A stretch of 64,000 nucleotides of DNA, from assembly GCF_018882215.1 (NCBI RefSeq), contig NZ_JACVOX010000001.1:186001-250000 (forward strand). Direction: 5' to 3'. Within the stretch, counting starts at the first letter, position 1, and each line of letters starts with the position of its first letter. A program made the position numbers and the translations under genes. Shown here in pieces: positions 55,697 through 63,818 of this stretch. Under the pieces are notes generated by a model. The model had not been told where the DNA came from. It ran no database searches and was given only the letters and a program-made list of their open reading frames with translations. This stretch comes from Polynucleobacter sp. AP-Kaivos-20-H2. Lineage in GTDB: Bacteria > Pseudomonadota > Gammaproteobacteria > Burkholderiales > Burkholderiaceae.

Positions 55697-57004
55697 TTAG
55701 TTTTTGGCTAGTGTCTTGATTAATTCAGTGCTGCAAATATCATCGATATGCCTATAGGCTAGAGAGATTTCTTCGATTTGATCTGCAGCAATTCCAAGGT
55801 TTTCGAAGTGTGTTTTCCATTGCCTAGTTACTCGCCATACACGATCGATAATGTCGCTTGCTTGCTGCGCGGATAGGCCAAAGCGCTCTTTGGCACCATA
55901 GGCATTATCTAGTGTGGCCAATTTACCTTGTGGTCCAACACCTAGATGTTGATAACGCTCACTTGCAATGACTGCATGAGGCATCACGTCATAGAGTGGA
56001 CTCAGGCTCCAGCCTTTAAGCGCATGGCTCCATAAGAATGCATGATTGCGTAGATGATCATCATCGTTACTAACAAAAATATTAAAGATCATGCGTGTAT
56101 ATAGTTCTTCAATATCAGCTTTGACTGTATGAACCACGCAATATCTGCGGATGGCATCCGCAATATCCATATAGCTTTTTGTATTGGATTCTGATTCGTG
56201 ACAGGTAACTAAGGTGAGGGCGCTAACGACATGATGACGAATTTCTACTGGCCGAGCAAAAGCAGTCCAAGAGCGATCAAAGCGTTTGACCATCAACACT
56301 TTTTTCTTGCCAACTTGTTCCAATTGAGTTTGCGCTACATTAAGACCGGCTAACTGCGCAAGTTTGAGTGTGGCGTATTCAATGCTCGGCACATCTAAAG
56401 CGCCATCATTGTTGCCTGGAAACTTGGCCATCCATAAAATGTTTTCATCATCGCGCACACTTGCCTTAGGGCGCATGCCCCCAAGACCGCTACCCACAAT
56501 CAAAATTCTGGATAGTGCTTCTGATACTGGCAAGCCCGCCTCAATCTTTTGCGCACCCTCGAGTACGTATGACAGATTGTGAATACTTTCGTGAGCAGGG
56601 CGCTCCTCTTGATCTAAAGAAGATCGAATGTCTAAAGCTCCAACACGATCACTGCCCGCTTCGAGTAGATAGGTTGATTCTGGAAGGCTATTGGCTGGAA
56701 CCTTAAGCCTAGCTTCAATCACTCTTCTTCCCCAAGAATCAGGAGCAGCATCCCGAATTCCACCAAAAGCCTCTAAGCCGTTAGGTGGAATGAGGCGTTT
56801 ACCTTTGATCTCACTTTTACTCCTAAGGCTAAGAGCGACTGGATCCACTTCTTGTGCGTTGCTCCTATCTAAGTAACGCAAGCCATAAGCAAATGAAGAG
56901 GCAATAAGTCTTGAGCCTTCCTCATCTACTTGCAGTTGACCTGCTGGTACAAATTCACCATCAAGATTGGCAAAGACAAAAAGATCCTTAGTGGTATTGG
57001 CCAT
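55697..57004 (-). CDS. hipA: HipA-like Ser/Thr kinase toxin
   Basis: 435 residues of the HipA family. An N-subdomain (LDGEFVPAGQLQVDEEGSRL), the P-loop-like VGSGLGGMRPKASV, a kinase core with MVKRFDRS, the catalytic loop FNIFVSNDDDHLRNHAFLW and the metal-binding LSPLYDVMP. HipA of E. coli phosphorylates glutamyl-tRNA synthetase and causes persistence; the target here is unknown. Its ATG shares one base with the stop of the antitoxin gene (TGATG), so the two are coupled. Confidence 0.88.
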   Translation of the reverse strand: MANTTKDLFVFANLDGEFVPAGQLQVDEEGSRLIASSFAYGLRYLDRSNAQEVDPVALSLRSKSEIKGKRLIPPNGLEAFGGIRDAAPDSWGRRVIEARLKVPANSLPESTYLLEAGSDRVGALDIRSSLDQEERPAHESIHNLSYVLEGAQKIEAGLPVSEALSRILIVGSGLGGMRPKASVRDDENILWMAKFPGNNDGALDVPSIEYATLKLAQLAGLNVAQTQLEQVGKKKVLMVKRFDRSWTAFARPVEIRHHVVSALTLVTCHESESNTKSYMDIADAIRRYCVVHTVKADIEELYTRMIFNIFVSNDDDHLRNHAFLWSHALKGWSLSPLYDVMPHAVIASERYQHLGVGPQGKLATLDNAYGAKERFGLSAQQASDIIDRVWRVTRQWKTHFENLGIAADQIEEISLAYRHIDDICSTELIKTLAKN

Positions 57005-57360
57005 CAGAAATCAAGCGCTTTCATTTCCGCTGCACTTAAATCACGCACGCGTTGTGGACGTGAGCGACGCTCTAAAGCAATGATCGCAGGATCATCTCCG
57101 CTTAAGAGTTGCAATAAGTTCATGCCTGGAGCGATTGCATCTAAGTAACGCAGGAGCGCACCAACGGCTACGCCAGGATCACCCTTTTCAATGCGCTGGG
57201 CAGTAGCGCGAGATAGGCCGGCACGGATTGCTGCTTCACCTTGGCGAACACGACGCGCAAGACGCAAAGAAACAAGGCATTGCGCTATTTCAGCGGATTG
57301 GCCAAGCTGCTTTGATGCTAGGGTCAGTTCTTGATCTACGCGCATAGTTGCCTCATGCAT
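57004..57360 (-). CDS. HipB-like XRE-family antitoxin
   Basis: A 118-residue HTH protein and the upstream partner of hipA. The HTH is in LRLARRVRQGEAAIRAGLSRATAQRIEKGD (about 32-61), a XRE-type repressor fold. The N- and C-terminal extensions are longer than in E. coli HipB (88). It should bind HipA and repress the pair from the palindromes just upstream. ATG 57345 is an alternative start. Confidence 0.86.
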   Translation of the reverse strand: MHEATMRVDQELTLASKQLGQSAEIAQCLVSLRLARRVRQGEAAIRAGLSRATAQRIEKGDPGVAVGALLRYLDAIAPGMNLLQLLSGDDPAIIALERRSRPQRVRDLSAAEMKALDF

Positions 57361-57374
57361 TTTGTTAAGTATGA

Positions 57375-57432
57375 GGCGTTAATATACCTGTTTATACGCC
57401 ATAGGTCAATAAATATGACTCATAAATGAGTC
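57375..57432 (-). promoter_or_regulatory. Palindromic operators of the hipBA-like pair
   Basis: GGCGT (57375-57379) and ACGCC (57396-57400) flank A+T-rich DNA, and GACTCAT-AA-ATGAGTC (57417-57432) is a perfect seven-base inverted repeat. Both lie in the 75 bases upstream of the HipB-like start. HipB-type repressors are known to bind several palindromes of this kind. Confidence 0.5.
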
Positions 57433-57601
57433 TTTAAGTGTTTTAATGATTTATTTATAAGTCATTTAATGGTTTACAGTAGAAAATTTAGACTTGTAAT
57501 TCCGTCAAAGGGACACCTCTTTACCGGACAGATTCTCCATGCGTTTTTCTATAAAGTCCTCCCAGTCGGTCATCAAGCAAACCCGTTTTTCCTAATGACT
57601 A

Positions 57602-58150
57602 TTAGTTAAAGCCGTTGACCGCCTGCATATAGCCTTGAATATATTGTGGTGGTAAAAAGAGTTCAGTCTTAATTCCTGATTTGGAAGAAACGGTCAGGAT
57701 GAAACCCTTCTTCATCTTATCTTTGAGGAATGCCTCAGGTATTTGAATAGAGACCACTTCTCTAAAGATGCAACCTCTATCACCACAAGCACCAGCTTCT
57801 CTACCTACAACTTTAAATGTAGTGCTAGGTGTGTTTTCTAGTATTGCAGAGTCGTAATAACGCCATTGTGAAAAATACGTTAGTTGCGCGTTGAGCTCAT
57901 AAGTCTTTGCGCCTTGCTTTGGTTGCTCGGCTCTAAGGCTAAACATTTCATAAGTATTGGCTTCATCCATCGTGTTGATAGGAGGGCCCTGATAGGTTTT
58001 TCCACCAGTTGCAGAATTTGGCGTGATGATGGTCGAGTGATAGACATCATTAATTTCCCAGCCACTAATTTTTTTATCATTTTGGTTGCAGGCAAGAAGG
58101 CCGGCACTAATGGCAAGTAATAAGACGATTCGGTAGATGATGCGTTGCAT
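57602..58150 (-). CDS. Lipoprotein of unknown function
   Basis: 182 residues. A signal peptide (IIYRIVLLLAISAGLLAC) ends in lipobox LLAC with Cys 21. The mature part has two cysteines close together (AGACGDRGC) that could form a disulfide, and beta-rich segments. I do not recognise the family. It has its own gap on both sides (241 bases to the HipB-like gene, 63 to the SDR gene), so it is probably transcribed alone. Confidence 0.75.
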   Translation of the reverse strand: MQRIIYRIVLLLAISAGLLACNQNDKKISGWEINDVYHSTIITPNSATGGKTYQGPPINTMDEANTYEMFSLRAEQPKQGAKTYELNAQLTYFSQWRYYDSAILENTPSTTFKVVGREAGACGDRGCIFREVVSIQIPEAFLKDKMKKGFILTVSSKSGIKTELFLPPQYIQGYMQAVNGFN

Positions 58151-58213
58151 ATAAAGCTCCTAGATAATCACCAAATCATACTATCCCTTGGTGTAGAGCT
58201 TGATTTCTGGGAT

Positions 58214-59038
58214 TTAGACGTATTTCCCGGTCAGGCCGCCATCCACTACCAGCTCAGTGCCGGTGATGTAGGAGGCAGCATCTGAGACTAAAAAGGCACA
58301 AGCATGAGCCACATCCCATGCTGTCCCAGAGCGACCCATAGGTACCTGGCGGTCACGCGCAGCCCGGGCCTCATCTAGGCCATTTTCAGAGAACATCTTG
58401 GCAACGGTATTAGCAATCCGAGGAGTATCGATTAGGCCTGGAACTACCGTATTAGCCCGAATTCCTTTATCCACATATTGTTGAGCAATCATCCGAATAA
58501 ATTGGGTATTAGCAGCCTTGGTAACGCTGTAGGCTAGGTGAGGGTAGCCAAGATAGCGCATACCAGCGACCGAAGAGATCGCAATGATGTTGCCAGTACC
58601 GCGTGCCACCATTTCAGGCAATACTTCTTGAGCTGCTAGCAATAAGCTCCGCACATTGACCTTGTGAATGCGGTCAAAATCTTCAGCGCTGGTTTCCATT
58701 GGTCCGCCAACTTTGCCAATGCCCACGTTGTGGTGCAGAACATCAATAGGACCAAATTGTTTACGTGCTTCGCTAAAAAGTCTTTTCACATCCTCTTCTT
58801 CAGAAACATCTCCAACAAAAGTCTGCGCTATACCGCCTTCATCCAGAATGATCTTGGTAGTTTCTTCTGCGGAAGCTTGATCTCGATCGACTACACAGAC
58901 CTTTGCACCTAAGCGAGCATAGGTAACACATGATGCTCTACCAATACTCCATCCAGGACCTGCAGATCCGCCACCAGAGACGAAGATTACTCGATCAGTG
59001 AGATCTGTTGGCAAACCAGGAGGATGATTACTTTCCAT
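58214..59038 (-). CDS. Short-chain dehydrogenase/reductase (first)
   Basis: A 274-residue classical SDR. A glycine-rich cofactor loop (SGGGSAGPGWSIGRA, longer than usual), NVG at the NAG position, and the Ser-Tyr-Lys triad in ISSVAGMRYLGYPHLAYSVTKAA. A basic residue is absent and an acidic one follows strand 2 (VVDRD), favouring NAD(H). Its ATG follows the stop of the next upstream SDR without any gap (TAA-ATG). Substrate unknown; last gene of the catabolic operon. Confidence 0.9.
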   Translation of the reverse strand: MESNHPPGLPTDLTDRVIFVSGGGSAGPGWSIGRASCVTYARLGAKVCVVDRDQASAEETTKIILDEGGIAQTFVGDVSEEEDVKRLFSEARKQFGPIDVLHHNVGIGKVGGPMETSAEDFDRIHKVNVRSLLLAAQEVLPEMVARGTGNIIAISSVAGMRYLGYPHLAYSVTKAANTQFIRMIAQQYVDKGIRANTVVPGLIDTPRIANTVAKMFSENGLDEARAARDRQVPMGRSGTAWDVAHACAFLVSDAASYITGTELVVDGGLTGKYV

Positions 59039-59779
59039 TTATTGGCTCAGTCCCACTGTCATGCCGCCACAAACATAAACAACCTGACCAGTAGTAAAGC
59101 CGGCGCGATGATCAAGTAGTGAAGCGGCAATATGAGCCACTTCCTCTGGTTGGCCAATGCGACCAAGCGGCACGCTATCTAAGATGCGTTGCGTAGCAGG
59201 TACGCCAGGAGGGTTGGCACTCTGAAAGAGCTCAGTTGCTATCGGGCCTGGTCCAATCGCATTAACCGTAATGCCATCATTTGCGAGCTCTAAAGCCAAA
59301 GTGCGAGTCAATCCCAGTAATCCTGCCTTAGAAGTCGCATACGAAATACGCTCTTCTTTACCCAAAGCAGCACGACTAGCAATATTCACAATGCGACCAA
59401 AATGAGCGGCTTTCATAGTGGGAAGTAAGGCTTGCACGCAAATAATGGCAGCCGCGACATTCACATTCATGACCGCTTGAAAATCTGCAATCGTAGTCTT
59501 CTCGATTGTGGCGGGGCGCACGATTCCTGCGTTATTGACTAAACGAGTGATTGCAAATTGAGACGCTATCTTGGCTAATGCATCACGCAAAACTTTTTCA
59601 TCTGAAACATCTACTTTGATGAAGGTTTCATGCTTAGCAATATTGCCAGGGACTTCTTTATCAAGGTTAATTACATGCATGCCATCCGCAATCAGGCGCT
59701 CTGATATCGCACGCCCGATGCCGCGGCTAGCGCCAGTGACTAATACGCATTCCCTGGTTGATTTGACTTCAGAAACCAT
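59039..59779 (-). CDS. Short-chain dehydrogenase/reductase (second, FabG-like)
   Basis: A 246-residue SDR with TGASRGIG, NNAG, and the catalytic IASRAALGKEERISYATSKAG. The acidic NLDKE after strand 2 again favours NAD(H). It is most similar in layout to 3-hydroxyacyl-CoA/ACP dehydrogenases. It lies two bases after the lyase gene. Together with the other SDR it suggests two oxidation steps in one pathway. Confidence 0.9.
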   Translation of the reverse strand: MVSEVKSTRECVLVTGASRGIGRAISERLIADGMHVINLDKEVPGNIAKHETFIKVDVSDEKVLRDALAKIASQFAITRLVNNAGIVRPATIEKTTIADFQAVMNVNVAAAIICVQALLPTMKAAHFGRIVNIASRAALGKEERISYATSKAGLLGLTRTLALELANDGITVNAIGPGPIATELFQSANPPGVPATQRILDSVPLGRIGQPEEVAHIAASLLDHRAGFTTGQVVYVCGGMTVGLSQ

Positions 59780-59781
59780 TA

Positions 59782-60561
59782 TTAGCCAATCTTATTGGCG
59801 CCATCCACAAACGGAATGGCATGTTCAATCGTGTCCCAAATAAAGCGACCAGATGGGCTTTGTTGCTCCTCAACAATATGGGCCACTAAGCCAGCAGAGC
59901 GGGAGATGACCGCAAAGCCACGCATCACAGCTGTAGGAATGCCAATCTCACCTAATAGGGCGGCAACCGCACCAGTGGCATTAATCGTAATGGGGCGACC
60001 AGCCACTTCATCCACTGCTTTAGATAGGGTCTCAAGAGCTCTAATGTGATCACCTTTGAGTTCTTTCTCAGCACGGCCCATGTCTAATAGTTTGTATGCT
60101 CGTGGATCTAACGGCTTATGCAGGTGATGTCCAAAGCCAGGAACAGCACCTTTAATGCTCTTGTAATGATGCGCAATGGAAAGAGCTTCAGCGTATTGGT
60201 CTTTGGCGGCAATGATGCGATCAAGCAAGGCGGAACAATTTTCCATTGTGCCAATAAAGGAGCTGCCAACAGCAAGTAAGCCTGCAGAAACTGCGCCTTG
60301 AAGGTTCTCTGGGGCGCTCATATAGATCAAGCGTGTGGCTATTGCACTCGGCGTTAAACCATGCTCCATCAACACAATCAGCACTACGTCTGTAATGCGA
60401 ATATCAACACCACGAGGCTCTCTACCTAAAATCTGCATCAACATCACTTCGGTAAATGTTTTCTTGCCCATCAAATCTTTCACTAAATCTGCATCGCGAT
60501 AATGCAGGCTAGTCAGGGTATGGGTGCATAAGCCAGTGATAGGAGTTTTTTTGTCAGTCAT
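59782..60561 (-). CDS. Citryl-CoA lyase / citrate-synthase-superfamily protein
   Basis: A 259-residue protein equal to the small-domain plus core of citrate synthase. VPGFGHHLHKPLDPRAYKL matches the second catalytic-His region (GFGH ... DPRA) and LMEHGLTPSA could hold the first His. The segment that normally gives NVD has NATGAV, so the catalytic Asp appears to be replaced. It is annotated in related bacteria as citryl-CoA lyase, but the true reaction is uncertain; a retro-Claisen C-C cleavage of a CoA ester is inferred from context. Confidence 0.8.
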   Translation of the reverse strand: MTDKKTPITGLCTHTLTSLHYRDADLVKDLMGKKTFTEVMLMQILGREPRGVDIRITDVVLIVLMEHGLTPSAIATRLIYMSAPENLQGAVSAGLLAVGSSFIGTMENCSALLDRIIAAKDQYAEALSIAHHYKSIKGAVPGFGHHLHKPLDPRAYKLLDMGRAEKELKGDHIRALETLSKAVDEVAGRPITINATGAVAALLGEIGIPTAVMRGFAVISRSAGLVAHIVEEQQSPSGRFIWDTIEHAIPFVDGANKIG

Positions 60562-60584
60562 AGTCTATAAGTATTCAATATTGT

Positions 60585-62093
60585 CTAGGCAGGAGTTTGA
60601 AGTTTTTGAATCACAGCACTCTTAAGAAGCTTGCCCACATTGGAGCGTGGCAAGCTCTCATAGAAATGGACGTGCTTAGGAGTTTGTACTGGCCCCAATA
60701 AATTGCGAACAAATGCAATCAGTTCTGCTTCATCCGCTTTTTGTCCAGGATGTAATTGGACGGCAGCTTGAACAGTTTCACCCCACTTTTCGTCGGGGAG
60801 GCCAAAGACAAGGCATTCGTGAACGGCAGGGTGCTGACTTAAGGCGTTCTCAACATCCACTGGGTACACATTAAATCCGCCAGTAATCACGATGTCCTTA
60901 AGGCGATCCTTGAGATACAAAAATCCACGTTCATCAATTAGGCCGCGATCACCAGTATGAAGCCAGCCATCGATAATGGTTTCAGCAGTCTTTTCAGGCA
61001 TGCGCCAATAGCCACTCATCAGCAGATCACCTCGGGCAACCACTTCACCGATTTCACCGGTAGGTAATAACTTTCCTTCGGGAGACATGATGGCCACATC
61101 ACTAAACCAAGTGGGTCTGCCAACAGCTGCCCAGTTGTTGGGATCTTCAAAATCCTCAGGCCGCATGACCGTCAAAATTTGCGGCGCTTCGGTTTGACCA
61201 TAGGTCGTACCCAATACTGGGCCAAAGAAATCACGCACCTTACGCACTTGTTCTGGAGGCATTGGCGCGCCGCCATAAATCAGCCTGCGTAACTTTGGAA
61301 AATCGTTTCTAGATGCATTGGGTAATGCCATCAACATATAAACAAGGGTTGGCGGCATAAAGCAGACAGTGCCGCGACGCTCACGAAACGCAGTTCTCAC
61401 CACTTCAGCTCCTGCACCATCCATAATCACATGACAACCACCTTGCGCCAAGATCGGAACAATATAGGTAGATGTGCCATGCGTAATCGGAGCGGCAACA
61501 ACATAGCGCTCATGCTCATCAAATCCCCATACCTGAATCTGATTGCTGATGTTTGCCATCCAAGCGCGATAGGGCTGCATTACACCCTTAGGAGCCCCAG
61601 TAGTGCCACCGGTAAATTTAATGGCCTGAATTGCATCTAGGGGTAATTCAAAAGAAGGTTGCGGCGCATCTTCATGCAATTGAATTAATTCGTTCATACT
61701 CCGCGCAGAAGCATCAGAGTCAGTGCCTGTATAAACCCATGCCCCTGCAGCGCCTTTAAGTAATGCTTGATTAGTGGCATCCAAAATCACAATAGAAGGC
61801 TTGGTGACATTAACAATACGCTGAATCTCAGGGTGGGTGCTCTTAGGGTTCAGTGGTACCCAGACCTTGCCACAAGCCAAAATAGCTAATAAGGCAGTAA
61901 TGTGATCAGCGCTATTACCAGCACATATAGCAACACGACTCTGAAGGCTGGGGTCTAAAGCTGTGAGTCCTGCGGATAAGGCTTTAACGCGCTTCGCTAG
62001 GGTGGCGTAATGAATCGGGCCACTCGGTGTATCAATGGCAATGCGATCGGGCCAACGCTGTGCGGCCCTCCAAAAAAAATCAATCGGAAACAT
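60585..62093 (-). CDS. Acyl-CoA synthetase (AMP-forming)
   Basis: A 502-residue adenylate-forming ligase. The P-loop is KFTGGTTGAPKGV, followed by TYGQTEAP, SGYWRMPEKT, the hinge GDRGLIDERGFLYLKDRLKDI and the catalytic lysine in SNVGKLLK. It would activate the imported carboxylic acid with CoA. Resembles ligases for medium-chain, cyclic or aromatic acids; the acid-binding pocket cannot be read by eye. Six bases separate it from the solute-binding-protein gene. Confidence 0.92.
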   Translation of the reverse strand: MFPIDFFWRAAQRWPDRIAIDTPSGPIHYATLAKRVKALSAGLTALDPSLQSRVAICAGNSADHITALLAILACGKVWVPLNPKSTHPEIQRIVNVTKPSIVILDATNQALLKGAAGAWVYTGTDSDASARSMNELIQLHEDAPQPSFELPLDAIQAIKFTGGTTGAPKGVMQPYRAWMANISNQIQVWGFDEHERYVVAAPITHGTSTYIVPILAQGGCHVIMDGAGAEVVRTAFRERRGTVCFMPPTLVYMLMALPNASRNDFPKLRRLIYGGAPMPPEQVRKVRDFFGPVLGTTYGQTEAPQILTVMRPEDFEDPNNWAAVGRPTWFSDVAIMSPEGKLLPTGEIGEVVARGDLLMSGYWRMPEKTAETIIDGWLHTGDRGLIDERGFLYLKDRLKDIVITGGFNVYPVDVENALSQHPAVHECLVFGLPDEKWGETVQAAVQLHPGQKADEAELIAFVRNLLGPVQTPKHVHFYESLPRSNVGKLLKSAVIQKLQTPA

Positions 62094-62099
62094 AATGAG

Positions 62100-63092
62100 T
62101 TATTCGGCTTTAGCGCCGGAAGCCTTTACAACATCTCGCCAGCGTTTAACTTCGGTTGCTTCAAATGCAGCCATTTTTTCTGGTGAACCAGGCTCTGGTG
62201 TTGCGGCTAACTCTTGCATGCGCTGACGCACCTCAGGTGAGTTAAGTGCTTTATTCAGAGCGGCATTTAGTTGTGTGATGACTGGTTTTGGAGTTCCGGC
62301 TGGGGCGACTAATGCAAACCAAGACTGCACATCAAAACCGGGATAGCCTGATTCAGCAATAGTTGGAACATCTGGCAAAAATGGGGAGCGTTGGGCGCTA
62401 GTCACAGCAATCGGACGAAGTTTTCCGGCCTTAATATGAGGTAATGCAGAGGGTGCGTTGTCAAACATGGATTCCACTTGACCGCCAAGCAAATCCGTTA
62501 CTGCAGGAGCGCTACCTTTATAAGGAATATGCAGCATTTGAATTTTTGCTTGCATCTTAAACATTTCACCGGAAAGGTGAATAGATGAGCCGCTACCAGA
62601 GGAGGCAAAGGTTACGCCATCTTTCGCATCCTTAGCGTAGCGCACGTATTCTGCAAGCGTTTTTACTGGAAGATTTGGGTTTACTACCAAAATATTCGGG
62701 ATCTTGGCAATCATGCCGATCGGCTCAAAATCTTTAATCGGGTCATAGCTTAGGTTCGGATAGAGCGTGGCGTTAATCGTATTCGCAATGGAAAAGGCGT
62801 AAAGCGTATAGCCATCTGCAGGTGAGCGAGCCACAATTTCTGCGCCAACGTTGCTATTGGCGCCTGGGCGGTTTTCTACCACGATAGATTGACCTAAGGT
62901 ATTGCCCATGCCAACTGATACCAAGCGGGTTAATACATCGGTTGCACCACCAGCGGAATAGCCAACAATAATTTTGATGGGTTTGGTAGGCCAGGCAGCG
63001 TTAGATTGCGCTAGGGCCGGAATTGAAGCGGCCGTGATGAGGGCAGCAAAAACAGTCAGCAAGCCTTTTTTGGGCGTGAAATGTAAAGACAT
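62100..63092 (-). CDS. Tripartite tricarboxylate transporter (Bug/TctC) solute-binding protein
   Basis: A 330-residue periplasmic binding protein with a signal peptide cleaved near ALAQ-SNA. The Bug-family motifs are WPTKPIKIIVGYSAGGATDVLTR, NRPGANSNVGAE and MQELAATPEPGSPE. It starts after a GAAGGAG ribosome site and leads the operon. The membrane subunits TctA/TctB are not in the window, so it must use a shared transporter. It probably defines the substrate of the downstream ligase, a small carboxylate. Confidence 0.92.
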   Translation of the reverse strand: MSLHFTPKKGLLTVFAALITAASIPALAQSNAAWPTKPIKIIVGYSAGGATDVLTRLVSVGMGNTLGQSIVVENRPGANSNVGAEIVARSPADGYTLYAFSIANTINATLYPNLSYDPIKDFEPIGMIAKIPNILVVNPNLPVKTLAEYVRYAKDAKDGVTFASSGSGSSIHLSGEMFKMQAKIQMLHIPYKGSAPAVTDLLGGQVESMFDNAPSALPHIKAGKLRPIAVTSAQRSPFLPDVPTIAESGYPGFDVQSWFALVAPAGTPKPVITQLNAALNKALNSPEVRQRMQELAATPEPGSPEKMAAFEATEVKRWRDVVKASGAKAE

Positions 63093-63267
63093 AGATCTCC
63101 TTCAATTGGTAGGGTGCTTTAAGACAGTCTTAAGAAGCCCCAATTTCTTATTTATTCAGTATTTATAACACCAAAGCGGCTTAAACACCCCAATAAGGCT
63201 GCAGTCAAGGCAATCCCAAATCCCTTTTATTAGGGTATCTCATTACTAAATTATTACACTTCACAAC

Positions 63268-63295
63268 TTCACAACTTCAGAAGTTGTGATATAGT
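63268..63295 (+). promoter_or_regulatory. Promoter with a 21-base operator palindrome in its spacer
   Basis: -35 TTCACA (63268-63273) and -10 TATAGT (63290-63295) are 16 bases apart. A perfect palindrome (arm TCACAACTTC, centre A, 63269-63289) fills the spacer. A second TCACAACTTC half-site overlaps it upstream (63261-63270). Position and symmetry point to a repressor operator. Confidence 0.55.
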
Positions 63296-63314
63296 GTTGG
63301 TACTGGGAGATGAA

Positions 63315-63494
63315 ATGAAGAGACAGGTACCGAAAACACATCAAGCCTTGGAGTGGGTGGGGAAGGGTATGACCGCTGCTCAAGCGGCCAGAAAGATGCA
63401 GATTTCAGAATCCAGTGTGTATGCCGCCCTTAGAAAGACAAAGGCGAAAGAAGTGGGTTGTTGTCCAACGTGTGGTCACAAAATAAGGAACTAA
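63315..63494 (+). CDS. Mini HTH protein with a CxxC zinc knuckle
   Basis: A 59-residue protein. Residues 8-40 form a small HTH (HQALEWVGKGMTAAQAARKM, then ISESSVYAALRK), as in resolvase or phage-type DNA-binding proteins. The end has CCPTCGHK, half of a zinc ribbon. ATG 63315 follows GGGAG by six bases. The gene faces away from the Bug operon and starts right behind a strong palindrome, so it may be an autoregulator. I do not recognise a named family. Confidence 0.75.
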   Translation: MKRQVPKTHQALEWVGKGMTAAQAARKMQISESSVYAALRKTKAKEVGCCPTCGHKIRN

Positions 63495-63495
63495 G

Positions 63496-63795
63496 ATGAA
63501 AAAGACTCTATTAGCAGCCGTAACAATCTCTGTTGCTGCATTCGCTTATGCGAATACATCGCCGTCAGATTCTTCTGAGTTAGTAAATCAGCAGTGCAAG
63601 ATATCTGCTGAAGCGGTATCCACTTTGAAGGGTCTTCGTTACGGCAATACTGCAATCCGCAAAGATGTATCTACATTAATTAATGCCAGCCTTAAGACTC
63701 CAGAAAATCGCGAGCTGGCGCAGAAGACCTTGAACCTCATGGTTGACGATAAGACAGCTGATACACGGGGTTTAGAGGGTAAGTACTGCTCTTAA
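63496..63795 (+). CDS. Small secreted protein of unknown function
   Basis: 99 residues with a Sec signal peptide (KKTLLAAVTISVAAFAYA, cleavage before NTS). The mature part is helical with two cysteines (QQCKIS and KYCS) near its ends that could form a disulfide. It starts only one base after the mini HTH gene, so the two are co-transcribed. No family recognised. Confidence 0.75.
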   Translation: MKKTLLAAVTISVAAFAYANTSPSDSSELVNQQCKISAEAVSTLKGLRYGNTAIRKDVSTLINASLKTPENRELAQKTLNLMVDDKTADTRGLEGKYCS

Positions 63796-63818
63796 GGAGT
63801 TCAGTCTGATTTTGTAAG

